Assembly: GCA_002733995.1 (NCBI GenBank)
Contig: NVXR01000033.1
Coordinates: 111,249-175,248, forward strand
Source of the DNA: Desulfotalea sp.
Lineage (GTDB): Bacteria; Desulfobacterota; Desulfobulbia; Desulfobulbales; Desulfocapsaceae
Direction: 5' to 3'
Length of the DNA: 64,000 nucleotides
A model generated the notes under the pieces. That model was not told the DNA's origin, did no database searches, and worked only from the letters and a program-made list of their open reading frames with translations. Below are positions 26,458 to 36,478 of the stretch, piece by piece; position 1 is the first letter of the stretch; every line of letters starts with the position of its first letter. A program made the position numbers and the translations under genes.

Positions 26458-26527
26458 TGCGGATTTGTTTAAGTACTTTATTTTAAAAATCATTTTGTAG
26501 TTTATTTGTATACAGGAGAGTTGTGTA

Positions 26528-27853
26528 ATGGCTGGAGTTCCACAAAATACTGATTATCATTTTCGTCTCGGTGATTGTTTACTTGGTGCTCAAATGCTGT
26601 TTGTAGCATTTGGCGCGTTGGTTCTTGTTCCTATTTTAACAGGTCTTGATCCCAATGTAGCGCTTTTTACAGCGGGAATAGGTACTCTGGTGTTTCAGGT
26701 AATTACCAAGGGGAAGGTGCCTGTTTTTCTCGCATCTTCATTTGCCTTTATTGCCCCTATCATTTATGGGGTTCAAACCTGGGGCATCCCCGGGACGTTG
26801 TGCGGCCTTGCCGCGGCAGGTCTTCTTTATATTTGTCTCAGCTTTGTGGTGAGGATTTTTGGCGCGGGGATTTTGTACAAATATCTCCCCGCCGTTGTGA
26901 CCGGGCCTGTTATTATGGTTATTGGCCTTGTTCTCGCACCTGTAGCAGTGCATATGGCCATGGGGCGTACGGGGGACGGCACTGCTTGGCTGGTTCCTGA
27001 AAAGACGGCTATGATCATCGCTGGTGTCTCTCTGATGACCACCGTTCTGGTTGCATTAGTTGGTAAAGGGTGGTTACGACTGATACCAATTCTTTCCGGT
27101 ATTATAGCTGGTTATCTGACCGCTCTTGGTCTCGATGTTACAGGTTACTCTGCATTTGCTCAAGCGGGTTTTGATCCGGGTAATCTGACAAACCTCACCT
27201 CACCTACACTTATTTCTTTTGCACCTATTACAGATAAAATGTGGCTGGCTTTGCCGGTATTTGTCATGCCTGAGTGGAAATGGGAAGCTATTCTGTTTAT
27301 TGTACCTGTCGCAATTGCCCCTGCAATTGAGCACTTTGGAGATGTGATTGCTGTTGGCTCCATTACCGGTAAGGACTATGTTAAGGATCCCGGTATTGAA
27401 AAAACCATGCTGGGTGACGGTATTGCAACGTTTATCGCTTCAATGCTTGGAGGCCCTCCCAATACAACATATTCCGAGGTGAGTGGAGCCGTTGCTCTGA
27501 CCAAGGCTTTTAATCCTGCGATTATGACATGGGCTGCTATTGTTGCAATATTGCTGTCATTTGTTGGTAAGGTTGGGGCGATACTCGCTACTATTCCGAC
27601 CCCTGTTATGGGTGGGATTATGATCTTACTTTTTGGTATGATTACGGTTGTTGGTATCAATACTCTGGTAAAATCTGGAGATGATTTAAACACACCGCGC
27701 AATCTTATAATTGTGGCCGTCATTCTTGTTTGTGGTATCGGAGGGATGAAATTTACTGCAGGATCTTTTGCCATTGAAAAAATTGGGCTCGCCGGTGTTT
27801 TGGGTCTTTTCCTCAATATTATTCTGCCCAAGGATACCGAGGCATCCTCTTAA
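26528..27853 (+). CDS. uraA: Uracil permease UraA (NCS2 family)
   Basis: 441-aa inner-membrane transporter of the nucleobase:cation symporter-2 family with about 14 hydrophobic segments. Family features: LGAQMLFVAFGALVLVPILTG near the N terminus, FLASSFAFIAPI, the motif AIEHFGDV, and GGPPNTTYSEVSGAVALT. It supplies uracil to Upp, encoded just upstream. The ATG is preceded by AGGAGAG. Confidence 0.94.
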   Translation: MAGVPQNTDYHFRLGDCLLGAQMLFVAFGALVLVPILTGLDPNVALFTAGIGTLVFQVITKGKVPVFLASSFAFIAPIIYGVQTWGIPGTLCGLAAAGLLYICLSFVVRIFGAGILYKYLPAVVTGPVIMVIGLVLAPVAVHMAMGRTGDGTAWLVPEKTAMIIAGVSLMTTVLVALVGKGWLRLIPILSGIIAGYLTALGLDVTGYSAFAQAGFDPGNLTNLTSPTLISFAPITDKMWLALPVFVMPEWKWEAILFIVPVAIAPAIEHFGDVIAVGSITGKDYVKDPGIEKTMLGDGIATFIASMLGGPPNTTYSEVSGAVALTKAFNPAIMTWAAIVAILLSFVGKVGAILATIPTPVMGGIMILLFGMITVVGINTLVKSGDDLNTPRNLIIVAVILVCGIGGMKFTAGSFAIEKIGLAGVLGLFLNIILPKDTEASS

Positions 27854-27905
27854 AAAAATGTTCCGTTGCTGGTCGTTTACATGTGATTTATTACATAAAA
27901 TTAAG

Positions 27906-28092
27906 GTAACTGTTCAGTCGTATTTTAACTACGTTCATTGTGGTTATTCGCCAATAGCGCCTGTATGTTTCTAGGCCTTAGTTGAGCGAATGAGCCGCAT
28001 TGACGAACAGTTACAAGGTTGAAGGTCCTTATCTGGCTTATTGTCTCTCGTAGCAGGGGTAACCGATAGTGGAGTGTCACCTGAATAGTTAC
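27906..28092. repeat. Inverted-repeat element(s) between uraA and transketolase
   Basis: GTAACTGTTCAG (27906-27917) is matched by CTGAATAGTTAC (28081-28092) at 11 of 12 positions in inverted orientation. A second inverted copy GAACAGTTAC at 28005-28014 gives an inner 109-bp imperfect palindrome (27906-28014). The same 12-mer end occurs at 14235-14246. It could be a MITE or a nested pair of elements. No transposase is visible. Confidence 0.45.
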
Positions 28093-28136
28093 AATTTAAC
28101 TGCACAAAAAATACAAGTTTTTACTTGGAGGTAAAA

Positions 28137-30029
28137 ATGGATTTCCCCATAGATCTGAATGGTTATACGCCGTTGGAATTTGATCTCTCTCAAATTGAGT
28201 TGACTGGAGAGCAGCGAGCGACTCTGCAAAAAAATATAGAAATTGTTCGTGACAGTATTGTGTTTTTTACTGCCCTTGCCAATGTGAAGGGGTTAGGCGG
28301 TCATACTGGCGGAGCCTTTGATATTGTTCCTGAGTTGCTTATTGTTGATGGTTTTATGAAGGGTTCTGCGACCGTTCACCCTGTTTATTTTGATGAAGCT
28401 GGGCACAGGGTTGCGATTCAGTACATGATGGCAGTTCTCAATGGTTACCAGGATGCTGAAGCTCTGTTTCATTATCGCGAGTATGACAAGGGCTCTTATG
28501 GCCATCCTGAGCGTGATGAAAAAAATGGAATATTCTTCTCCTCTGGAAGGCTTGGACATCTGTGGAGTTACGTGAATGGTGTTGCTGAGGCGGATAGAAG
28601 TAAAACCGTCGTTATGTTCGGAAGCGATGGCTCTCAGATGGAAGGCGACAATGCGGAGGCTGCCAGATATGCAGTTGCTCGTAATCTCAATGTTAAACTC
28701 TTTATCGATGATAACGATGTGACCATTGCAGGTCACCCCAGTCAGTATCTGAAGGGCTACGATGTGGAAAAAACCTTACAGGGGCACGGTCTTAAAGCCA
28801 GCTCAGGTGATGGTGAGGATATAGATGCTCTTTTTGCAAGAATTCAGCAGGCCATGGTGACCGACGGTCCAGTGGCGCTGGTCAACAAGCGGCCAATGGC
28901 GGTTGGTGTTGCCGGTATTGAAGGACTGCCAAAGGGGCACGATGTTATTGCTGTAAATCTTGCGGTGGATTATCTGAAGGCTAAGGGCCTTACAGCCGCA
29001 GCAGACCTTCTTCTTAACTTCACGGTTGAGAAGACAAAGACCAGCCATCTTGGAAGCACTCCAGAGATGAGTAAGGTACGCGATGATTTTGGCAAAATAG
29101 TTTGTGAAATACTCGATGCAACGGAGAATGCAAAAGATAAGGTGCTTGTTGTAGACTCAGATCTTGAGGGTTCCTGTGGTATGCATCATATCCGTAAAAA
29201 TCATCCAGAACTTTATGTTGCGGGTGGGATTATGGAGCGTAATAATTACTCTGTGGCTGCTGGATTTGGTTCTGAGGTTGGGCGTCAGGGAATTTTTGGG
29301 ACCTTTGCCGCATTTTTGGAGATGCTGGTTTCTGAAATTACCATGGCCCGTCTTAATGATGCAAATGTTCTGGCCCACTTTTCCCACTCTGGTATTGACG
29401 ATATGGCTGATAACACATGCCATTTTGGTATTAATAACTTTTTTGCTGATAATGCCATTGCAGAGGGCGATAAGACCCGTCTTTACTTTCCTGCCGACGT
29501 TCTACAGTTACGGGCATTGCTGAAAAAAATATTCACCGATGCGGGTTTACGCTTTATCTTTTCAACCCGTTCTGCAACCCCTTGTCTGCTAAAAGAAGAC
29601 GGTAGCAAGCTTTACGATGAAGGCTATGTCTTCGAACCGGGTAAGGACGAAGTTGTACGTGAGGGCAGTGATGGTTACGTGGTGACCTATGGTGAGATGA
29701 CCTACAGATGTCTTGATGCTGTGGAACAACTGAAAAAACAGGGTTTGAACGTTGGTCTGATTAACAAGCCAACCCTGAATGTTGTCGATGAAGAGATGAT
29801 GACAAAGGTTGGTGGTAGTCCATTTGTCCTCGTCGTCGAGAGTCAGAACAGTAAAACTGGTCTGGGCTCAAGATATGGCACCTGGTTGCTTGAGCGAGGC
29901 CTTGCTCCTCGGTATGCCTTGTTGGGAACAAGTAAGGTTGGGCATGGCGGTGTTGCCGAGCAATTGCCCCATCAGGGACTTGGCGTCGAAGATATCAAAA
30001 AGAAGATTTTAGCTATGAAAAACAAGTAG
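28137..30029 (+). CDS. tkt: Transketolase
   Basis: Thiamine-diphosphate enzyme of the pentose phosphate pathway, full-length single chain of 630 aa. Features: the N-terminal ANVKGLGGHTGG; the ThDP motif GSDGSQMEGDNAEA ending in DDNDVTIAG; a pyrimidine domain with VDSDLEGSCGMHH; and a C-terminal domain with VTYGEMTYRCLDA. The wording of several motifs departs from E. coli TktA, so it belongs to a divergent transketolase branch; exact substrates are uncertain. The ATG at 28137 follows TTGGAGGTAAAA; the TTG at 28125 is in frame but overlaps that ribosome-binding site. Monocistronic, ended by the terminator at 30155. Confidence 0.88.
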   Translation: MDFPIDLNGYTPLEFDLSQIELTGEQRATLQKNIEIVRDSIVFFTALANVKGLGGHTGGAFDIVPELLIVDGFMKGSATVHPVYFDEAGHRVAIQYMMAVLNGYQDAEALFHYREYDKGSYGHPERDEKNGIFFSSGRLGHLWSYVNGVAEADRSKTVVMFGSDGSQMEGDNAEAARYAVARNLNVKLFIDDNDVTIAGHPSQYLKGYDVEKTLQGHGLKASSGDGEDIDALFARIQQAMVTDGPVALVNKRPMAVGVAGIEGLPKGHDVIAVNLAVDYLKAKGLTAAADLLLNFTVEKTKTSHLGSTPEMSKVRDDFGKIVCEILDATENAKDKVLVVDSDLEGSCGMHHIRKNHPELYVAGGIMERNNYSVAAGFGSEVGRQGIFGTFAAFLEMLVSEITMARLNDANVLAHFSHSGIDDMADNTCHFGINNFFADNAIAEGDKTRLYFPADVLQLRALLKKIFTDAGLRFIFSTRSATPCLLKEDGSKLYDEGYVFEPGKDEVVREGSDGYVVTYGEMTYRCLDAVEQLKKQGLNVGLINKPTLNVVDEEMMTKVGGSPFVLVVESQNSKTGLGSRYGTWLLERGLAPRYALLGTSKVGHGGVAEQLPHQGLGVEDIKKKILAMKNK

Positions 30030-30382
30030 TCTGTTGCATGGGTATGCTACGAGCTGGAAGGCGTTCAATGTTGTGATTTGCGACAGTTGATGCCTGGCTG
30101 GCTTGTAGGTACTTTAATGAAACGAATTACTAACTGTATTGTGTTCCCATATATAATGGCCCGCTTGTTCTGCATAAGAACGCGGGCCATTTTTAGTATA
30201 TGCAAAGAAAGAACTCGCTGTCTTTATATAAAAAATTTGCAACTGAATGACTGTTTAATGTATCCTACTAATGGGGACTTTAGATCAAGTATCTTAATGG
30301 TTCCTTTGGACTGTATTGTGCGTTGTAACGTGTTTTTCTGTGTGGTGGTAACTGCTGATGGTAAAGAAATTATGGAGACGTG
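30030..30382. other. Intergenic region transketolase / chemosensory operon
   Basis: 353 bp: the terminator at 30155-30198, then AT-rich sequence that should contain the chemosensory operon promoter. No gene seen. Confidence 0.45.
30155..30198 (+). terminator. Intrinsic terminator after transketolase
   Basis: Long stem with arms AATGGCCCGC and GCGGGCCATT plus inner pairing GTTCT/AGAAC, ending in TTTT. It isolates the transketolase gene from the chemosensory operon. Confidence 0.85.
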
Positions 30383-32542
30383 ATGGAAGAAATAACGGAT
30401 GGAATAGAAACCCCCAAAACAGAGAATATTAAATCTGTCGGGCGTCGGAAAATTCAAAGCAAGCTGCTCTGGTCGTTTATGATCTTGATTGCACTTACGG
30501 TTCTGGTGATTGGCATAACCTTGCTTTCGCAAACATATGCTCAGCGAACTATCAATGATCTCGTCCATGTCCACGGAAGGATAGCGCGTCTTAGTCTTGA
30601 AACAGAAAAAACGCTGCGTGTTATGCAGAATTATGAAAAAGATTTTCTTCTTCAACACGAGCATATTGGTATTCGTAAGGCCAAGGAAAGGTATCTTATC
30701 CCGTTCATTGAGCAGGGTGGGGAAGCGTATAGAACGTTGTACGAAATCCAAAGTCTGTCAGCTGCCCCGGAGGATGAGCTGGCGGCTCAATCCGCTATGG
30801 ACTCTATTAATCAGTATTTAAGCGCCTTTGTCCGCACGGTTGATATTCTTGAACAGCGTGTTGATAAGGAGTTTGGAGAGCTCGTAAAACTCGAGGACAG
30901 TGTTGCTGCTCTTGGTGAGGCTTCCCAGGTAGCTTCTTCAGCTGCGGTGAAAAAACAGTTCTTTCTGCTCAAGGAATCCCTGCAAGATTATCTGATGGTC
31001 CAGACCCAGGGGAATGGAACTAAGGTTGTAGAGGAGCAGGATGAACTTGCAACCTTGATCAACTCAGCAACTGTTTCGGATTTGCATAAGGTAGCTCTTC
31101 AGGAGACCCTCGGGGAATTTACCAAGTGGTATGGGGAGGTGAAGAAGACCGATGGGGAGATTGCAAAGCGTATCCAAGAGTATCAGAGTGCCGCCGCCAG
31201 TGCGGAGCCTGTTATTCGTTCTTTCCTCGATGGAGCTGTGGAGAATGAGACAGCTGCCACGAGGGATATGGAAGATACCTCGGCGAAGGTTCGTAAAATT
31301 GTTCTGGCTGTTGGGCTGATTGCGGTCCTTTTAGCAATTTATATTGCGATTCGAATTTCCAGAGGCCTGACCAATCAGGTCAATCATATTATGGGCCTGC
31401 TTGAGCAGATAGAAGCGGGGAACTATGATGCTAGAACTGAAGTCGTCAGTGATGATGAGCTTGGAGTTATGGCGGTAACCCTGAACAAGATGCTTGATAA
31501 TATCACTATCCTTATCCAGAGTCGGGATGAGCGTAATGCCATCCAGGGCTCGATCATGAAGCTGTTGGAGGAAATCAGTTTGCTGACCGATGGTGACTTT
31601 ACAGTGCGTGCAGAGGTGACTGAGGATTTAACGGGTGCCATTGCTGACTCCTTTAATGCTATGGCCGATCAATTCTCCGATATTATTTTAAAAGTTAAGG
31701 TCGCAACCCAGGCTGTAGGAGAAACTTCAGTTGAGGTATCGCGCCAGACAATGGAGCTTGCTGAGAAGAATATTGAACAGGTGAAGGGGGTAACTACCGC
31801 AGTTGAGGCCATTGATGAAATGGTTGATTCGATCAAGGTAGTTGCTGAAAATGCCCAGCAGTCAGCCTCTGTTTCAAGGCAGTCGAGGAAAAATGCCCAA
31901 GAGGGGGCCGAGGCTGTTTTGGAAACAAATAAGGCGATGGCTGGGATACGTGAAGAAATTAATGAAACGGCGCGTTCTGTTAAGCGACTTGGAGAAAGCT
32001 CCCTTGAGATTGGAAATATTGTCCAGATTATTGATGATATAGCCGACAGAACTTCGATCCTTGCCCTCAACGCCTCCATCCAGGCTGCTATGGCGGGAGA
32101 TGCTGGTCACGGTTTCGCGGTGGTTGCCGATGAGGTGCAGCGTCTTGCCGATAGTTCGAGTAACTCAACGAAGCAGATTGAAGTCCTGGTAAAAAGTATT
32201 CAGGCGGAGATTAAGGACCTTACCACGAGAATTGACAAGAGTATCAGTAAGGTTGTGGCGGGTTCTCAGTTGGCCGATGGAGCCCATGATAAGCTGCAGG
32301 AGATCGAAAGTGTTTCCAGGCAACTGGCCGAACTTATTGAGGCGATCACCAACGCTACAACCCAGCAGGTGAAAATGTCCGAGGCCATCTCCCATACCAT
32401 GGAAGAGGTCGGAGGCGTGAGTAGGGAGTCTTCTTTGTCTACTCAGGACACGGCGGCGTCAATGAACATTCTGAGCAAGACTGCGCGGGATCTGCGCTCG
32501 GCTGTTGACGTGTTTAAAATTGGCGAAAATGAGGTTGGCTAG
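30383..32542 (+). CDS. PilJ-like methyl-accepting chemotaxis protein
   Basis: Transmembrane chemoreceptor of 719 aa. TM1 at about 29-47, a helical periplasmic domain at about 48-304, TM2 at about 305-326, HAMP at 327-380, a second HAMP-like unit near 395-450 ([10 protein letters not shown]), then the signalling domain. The receptor tip reads [27 protein letters not shown] (about 562-588, given here in part), and the region up to SSSNSTKQI resembles Pseudomonas PilJ rather than enteric receptors. The C terminus (IGENEVG) lacks a CheR-binding pentapeptide. First gene of the chemosensory operon. The ATG at 30383 is chosen over the GTG one codon before; GGAG lies upstream. The ligand is unknown; the binding protein encoded next may present it. 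Confidence 0.88.
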   Translation: MEEITDGIETPKTENIKSVGRRKIQSKLLWSFMILIALTVLVIGITLLSQTYAQRTINDLVHVHGRIARLSLETEKTLRVMQNYEKDFLLQHEHIGIRKAKERYLIPFIEQGGEAYRTLYEIQSLSAAPEDELAAQSAMDSINQYLSAFVRTVDILEQRVDKEFGELVKLEDSVAALGEASQVASSAAVKKQFFLLKESLQDYLMVQTQGNGTKVVEEQDELATLINSATVSDLHKVALQETLGEFTKWYGEVKKTDGEIAKRIQEYQSAAASAEPVIRSFLDGAVENETAATRDMEDTSAKVRKIVLAVGLIAVLLAIYIAIRISRGLTNQVNHIMGLLEQIEAGNYDARTEVVSDDELGVMAVTLNKMLDNITILIQSRDERNAIQGSIMKLLEEISLLTDGDFTVRAEVTEDLTGAIADSFNAMADQFSDIILKVKVATQAVGETSVEVSRQTMELAEKNIEQVKGVTTAVEAIDEMVDSIKVVAENAQQSASVSRQSRKNAQEGAEAVLETNKAMAGIREEINETARSVKRLGESSLEIGNIVQIIDDIADRTSILALNASIQAAMAGDAGHGFAVVADEVQRLADSSSNSTKQIEVLVKSIQAEIKDLTTRIDKSISKVVAGSQLADGAHDKLQEIESVSRQLAELIEAITNATTQQVKMSEAISHTMEEVGGVSRESSLSTQDTAASMNILSKTARDLRSAVDVFKIGENEVG

Positions 32543-32678
32543 AACCTCGCCCTCATTGCAAGACGCGGGAGCGAGGCATTGGTGCCGCCTGCGGGGCATG
32601 GGGGTTGGGAATAGTTTTCTTATTGCTCCTGTGTTTTTCGACAGGTTTTAATGGGGACAGTCTTGGTGCGCATTTTAG

Positions 32679-32704
32679 GAGAGCTGTGTTGTCTGTCAGC
32701 TCTC
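32679..32704 (+). other. Hairpin between receptor and binding-protein genes
   Basis: 8-bp stem GAGAGCTG/CAGCTCTC with a 10-base loop in the 184-bp gap, 22 bp before the next start codon. No T-run. It may tune expression or mRNA stability of the binding-protein gene. Confidence 0.4.
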
Positions 32705-32726
32705 TTGGTCTAGAGAGGAAATACGA

Positions 32727-33899
32727 ATGAAAAAAACGATTGCAATAATTTTGCTCACCCTTTTCCTGTTAGTTGTGGAAACCCCTTTTGTTTTTGCACG
32801 TGTCGGAGTTATTCGAATTGGTTTTAATCTGCCATTTACAGGGATGTTTGAGCTTGTAGGGCTCCAGTCTAAGAATGCCGCGGAGCTGGTGCGTCAGGAG
32901 CTTGACGCCGCGGGGGGGATAACCGTTGCTGGGGTCAAGTACCGCGTCGAATTTATCTATGGCGACAATAGGTCTATACCTGCAGTGGCCTCGTCTCTTG
33001 CCTTGAGTCAGGTGAGCCGTGAACGGGTCCTTGGAATAGTTGGGCCCTTAAGTAGCCGCCAGGCTATTCCCGTGGCCCAGGTTGCTCAGGCCTTTGCGAC
33101 GCCTATGATAACTCCCTGGTCAACGTCCCCACTTACCACAAAAGATCGTCCCTTTGTCTTTCGTAGCTGCTTTGTCTATACCATTCAGGGTTCGGTTATT
33201 ACAAAGTTTGCAGCCAGTGAGTTCAATGCTACAAAGGTTGGAGTGCTTTTTGATGTTGTGAGTGCGTATCCGAGGGGAATGGCAAGTACATTCAAGGAGG
33301 CCTTTGAGGCGCAAAATGGGCCTGGATCTGTTGTCGCCTACGAACAGTTTCGGACCGGTGATACAGATTTTTCCAAACAGCTTAAGCGTATAGTGGCAGC
33401 GGGGGCTCAGTTTATTTTTACTCCCCAGCATTTTAACGAGGTTCCGCTTATTGTAAAACAGGCTAAAAAGCTTGGAATTACGATACCTATCATGGGTAGC
33501 AACTCCTGGGCTGGGGGGGATCTGCTCGGTGAGTGTGGTGGTGATTGTACAGGACTCTTTTTTACAGGAAATTATGCACCGGGTAATGCTAAAGGTATAA
33601 ATGCAACCTTTGTCGAGAGGTACAGAAAAGCATATGGTGACTATCCCAATGAACCGGCAGCCCTTACCTGGGATGCTGTGCATATCATGATCCAGGCCAT
33701 TAAAGACACCAACGGTTTGAGTGGCAATTTGCTGACCGATCGTAAGTTGCTTAGGGGTGCCTTGGCCCAGGTTAAAGATTTCGAAGGTGCGACAGGGACT
33801 ATGACGTTTAATGAAAGCGGTGATCCGGAAAAATGTGCGGTCGTTGTAAAAATAACTGAGGAAGGAATCTTTACGGCTCACGAATTGGTTTGCCCGTAG
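32727..33899 (+). CDS. LivK-like periplasmic solute-binding protein
   Basis: 390 aa with a signal peptide (about 1-24, cleavage near VFA). The rest is a type-I periplasmic binding protein of the branched-chain amino acid (LivJ/LivK, Peripla_BP_6) family: RIGFNLPFTGMFE, VGPLSSRQAIPVA, GSNSWAGGDLL and a final TGTMTFNESGDP. No Liv-type permease or ATPase is encoded in the window. It sits between the PilJ-like receptor and the PATAN-REC protein, so I infer that it delivers a bound ligand to the receptor rather than to a transporter. The ligand cannot be told; amino acids or amides are typical. Confidence 0.85.
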   Translation: MKKTIAIILLTLFLLVVETPFVFARVGVIRIGFNLPFTGMFELVGLQSKNAAELVRQELDAAGGITVAGVKYRVEFIYGDNRSIPAVASSLALSQVSRERVLGIVGPLSSRQAIPVAQVAQAFATPMITPWSTSPLTTKDRPFVFRSCFVYTIQGSVITKFAASEFNATKVGVLFDVVSAYPRGMASTFKEAFEAQNGPGSVVAYEQFRTGDTDFSKQLKRIVAAGAQFIFTPQHFNEVPLIVKQAKKLGITIPIMGSNSWAGGDLLGECGGDCTGLFFTGNYAPGNAKGINATFVERYRKAYGDYPNEPAALTWDAVHIMIQAIKDTNGLSGNLLTDRKLLRGALAQVKDFEGATGTMTFNESGDPEKCAVVVKITEEGIFTAHELVCP

Positions 33900-33958
33900 T
33901 TATACGTTTGATCTATCGATAGAACAATAATTTGGGATATAAGGTCAAGGGTTTGGTA

Positions 33959-35866
33959 ATGAATGAATTACACGAGGTTTCACGGGGGATAGGCAGAGAT
34001 ATTGTTGAATATTTAAGCACTCTTCGCCTTCTCTCCGATAACCTTGATGTCGAGGTTCGTACACCACGATATCAAGGTCTCATTCAGGTAAGGGGCGGAG
34101 TTGTCCTCGCTGCAAGCCAGGGGCGGCTCACCGGCAATGGAGCGCTTTTTACTCTGATCACCCAGAAACAGGCCGATATTTCAGCCACCCCGTCAGTTAC
34201 TCCTGTGACGACTAATGTCGCGGTGAACCATGAACAGATGCTTCACATATGCAGAGAAGTCTCTGCCGCCACTGGAAAAAAGAGCGTTTGTAATGAGGCT
34301 GTGCTTGTTGACGATGCGGTCCATCTCTTTTTGCAGTTTCGTAAAAAAGAGGCGGGGGCTAAGCTGGTTGAGGTCCTGCGTTGCAATAGATTTTACTACC
34401 CCGCCTGGCTCTGGCACTCCCGTTTGATGAGTCGGGTGGATTATCTTGGTAAAGCCCTTAACGAGATGAGGAAATGGGGGGGGCATGATGCTTTGGTGAA
34501 GGCTGAACTTGCCAAGATCGAACCGCAACTGTCCGGCAAGGAGACGGTCGTGAAGCGTTGTATCTTCTGTTGGGCTCTCGTTAAGACCGGTCAGGATTAT
34601 TGTAGTACCTGTAACTGCTTTCTCTCTATTTCCGCCAAGGCACCTCGTTTTCGTGCTGACTATCAAGAGCTTGAGTCTTCCCTTGATCGATACGAGCAAG
34701 AGTTTGCAAACCACCCAGAAAATTCACGAATCGCCTACTGTCTCTGCCTTGGGAAATTCTCTCTTGGGCAAAGGGAGCAGGCTCAGCGATTCCTGGATAA
34801 GGCCATTTCAATTTCACCGGGTGAACAGTTATTCTTGAAAACTGCCAAGTTTTTAAAGACTTCTAAGGTTGCGCCTTCTGTCCCGGTAAAAGAGAAAAAA
34901 TGTGAACTAGCTCACGTTGCCCCAGTTGTTTCTAAACAGCCAAAGGTAGGGGGTGCAAAAGGAAAAACGATACTGGTAATAGAAGACAGCAGCACGTCGC
35001 GTAGTGTGATATCACTGATACTTAAGCGCCAGGGATACAACATAGTAGAGGCGACCACGGGTTGTGAAGGGTTAGCGCGTCTGGTGGATATTGTTCCTGA
35101 CCTGGTTCTGCTTGATGTGGTCCTGCCTGATATGGATGGCTATCAGATTCTTACGGAATTGAGGTTAAGTGCACGTTTAAAAGACGTGGTTGTGGTGATG
35201 CTGACAGGCAAAACAAGCAGCATAGACCGTATGAAGGGTCTTGCCTGTGGGGCAAATGAATATTTAACCAAGCCGTTTGATCCAGCGAAGTTTCTGAAGG
35301 TGCTCGAACGATTCTTGGGGCAGGGTAGTCGTAACAGGGCCTCGGCCCCCCGGCCAAAAGAAGATGTGGATAGGGGCGCGAATGGGGGCATAAAGCCTGC
35401 CAGTGTTAAGGCTAGGGTCAAGGTCGCTGTTGGTCCGCCCGCAAGGCAGGTGCCAATAAAGGTGCCGTCAAGACAACTGGAGTCCACTGGACCTTTTATC
35501 CTTATTATAGAGGACAGTCCCACTACCCGCAAAGTTATTTCCATGGTTTTGGGTCGTAAAGGTTATTTTTTGCAAGAGTCGATAAATGGGAAAGAAGCGT
35601 TGCAGCAGCTAGAGGAGAGGGTACCCGATCTCATACTACTGGATGCAATGCTACCTGATATGAGCGGCTATGATATTCTTGTTCAACTAAAGAAAGCTGA
35701 AAAGTTTAAAGATATACCTGTAGTGATGTTAACTGCTAAAAGTGGAGCAACTGATAGACAGAAAGGTATGCAGTCCGGGGCTGTTGCTTATCTCACTAAG
35801 CCTTTTGACCCTGATAAATTACTCTCAACCGTGGCACAATATATACCTGCCAGTTCTCGGATTTGA
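33959..35866 (+). CDS. PATAN-zinc ribbon-REC-REC response regulator (PatA/PixG-like)
   Basis: About 635 aa from the ATG at 33959 (the frame is open to 33932). Residues about 5-75 resemble the PATAN/DUF4388 domain of PatA/PixG-type proteins. A helical stretch is followed by a zinc-ribbon-like motif with C201/C204 and C215/C218. A TPR-like helical region follows (about 240-300), with repeats like FSLGQREQAQRFLDKAIS. Then come two receiver domains (about 337-455 and 511-632) with phosphoacceptor motifs LVLLDVVLPDMDGY and LILLDAMLPDMSGY and LTKPFD lysines in both. There is no DNA-binding output domain. In cyanobacterial and Pil-Chp clusters such proteins are outputs of the CheA kinase. Inference: phosphorylation acts through protein contacts, perhaps on pili or motility. 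Confidence 0.8.
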   Translation: MNELHEVSRGIGRDIVEYLSTLRLLSDNLDVEVRTPRYQGLIQVRGGVVLAASQGRLTGNGALFTLITQKQADISATPSVTPVTTNVAVNHEQMLHICREVSAATGKKSVCNEAVLVDDAVHLFLQFRKKEAGAKLVEVLRCNRFYYPAWLWHSRLMSRVDYLGKALNEMRKWGGHDALVKAELAKIEPQLSGKETVVKRCIFCWALVKTGQDYCSTCNCFLSISAKAPRFRADYQELESSLDRYEQEFANHPENSRIAYCLCLGKFSLGQREQAQRFLDKAISISPGEQLFLKTAKFLKTSKVAPSVPVKEKKCELAHVAPVVSKQPKVGGAKGKTILVIEDSSTSRSVISLILKRQGYNIVEATTGCEGLARLVDIVPDLVLLDVVLPDMDGYQILTELRLSARLKDVVVVMLTGKTSSIDRMKGLACGANEYLTKPFDPAKFLKVLERFLGQGSRNRASAPRPKEDVDRGANGGIKPASVKARVKVAVGPPARQVPIKVPSRQLESTGPFILIIEDSPTTRKVISMVLGRKGYFLQESINGKEALQQLEERVPDLILLDAMLPDMSGYDILVQLKKAEKFKDIPVVMLTAKSGATDRQKGMQSGAVAYLTKPFDPDKLLSTVAQYIPASSRI

Positions 35867-35873
35867 ATTTAAA

Positions 35874-36431
35874 ATGACAACTTTCCCAGATTTACAAGAC
35901 CTGATTCGTAGTATTGATAGCTCGTTTGCGGGAGTCGAGGACATTGTTGCCACCAGCGTGTTTGACTCAGCACCTGCGCCAAAGGAAAAATATATCCTCG
36001 TTGAGGTCGGTTCTCATTCACTTGCTATCCAGATCGATAGTCTTGCCGAGGTGGGGGCCGTGCCGAAGATCACATTTTTGCCTAATCTGCCTGTCTGGAT
36101 TCTTGGTATTATGAATATACGAAGTGAAATTATTTCAATGGTTGATTTTGCAGGTTTTTTGCAAGAAGATCAGGGGGCCCAGCGACGGCAAAAAAAGCTG
36201 GTAGTCCTGCGGAGCAACAAGGTGAAGGTAGGCATAGCTGTTGATAGTATTGTGGCAACGGTAACGAAAAACAGGAGTGAAATTTTGTCTTCGGTGGTGG
36301 GGATTTCGACCTCGATAGGTAAGGATCTGTTCATAGAAAGCATTTTGGTTGATGGAAGGTCATATGCTATTCTGGACGTTGATAACTTGCTCACCCACCC
36401 AAGGCTTGTCGATTTTTCAGGGGAGAGTTAA
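35874..36431 (+). CDS. cheW: CheW-like coupling protein
   Basis: 185 aa; a CheW domain follows an N-terminal extension of about 35 residues. Seen: YILVEVGSHSLAIQIDSLAEVG, LPVWILGIMNIRSEIISMVDF and VGIAVDSIVATV, the usual CheW pattern. It bridges receptors and CheA. The open frame runs back to 35742, but that part overlaps the previous gene; the ATG at 35874 lies 7 bp past its stop codon. Equivalent to PilI/PixI in related clusters. Confidence 0.88.
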   Translation: MTTFPDLQDLIRSIDSSFAGVEDIVATSVFDSAPAPKEKYILVEVGSHSLAIQIDSLAEVGAVPKITFLPNLPVWILGIMNIRSEIISMVDFAGFLQEDQGAQRRQKKLVVLRSNKVKVGIAVDSIVATVTKNRSEILSSVVGISTSIGKDLFIESILVDGRSYAILDVDNLLTHPRLVDFSGES

Positions 36432-36478
36432 GGCTAAAATGCGGTCTGGTATGTTTTGTATAAGAAGGATCAATTGAA

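Noticed and set aside
32727..33899. Branched-chain amino acid transporter operon
   Set aside because: Only the binding protein is present. The adjacent genes are chemosensory, and no LivH/M/G/F genes follow it.
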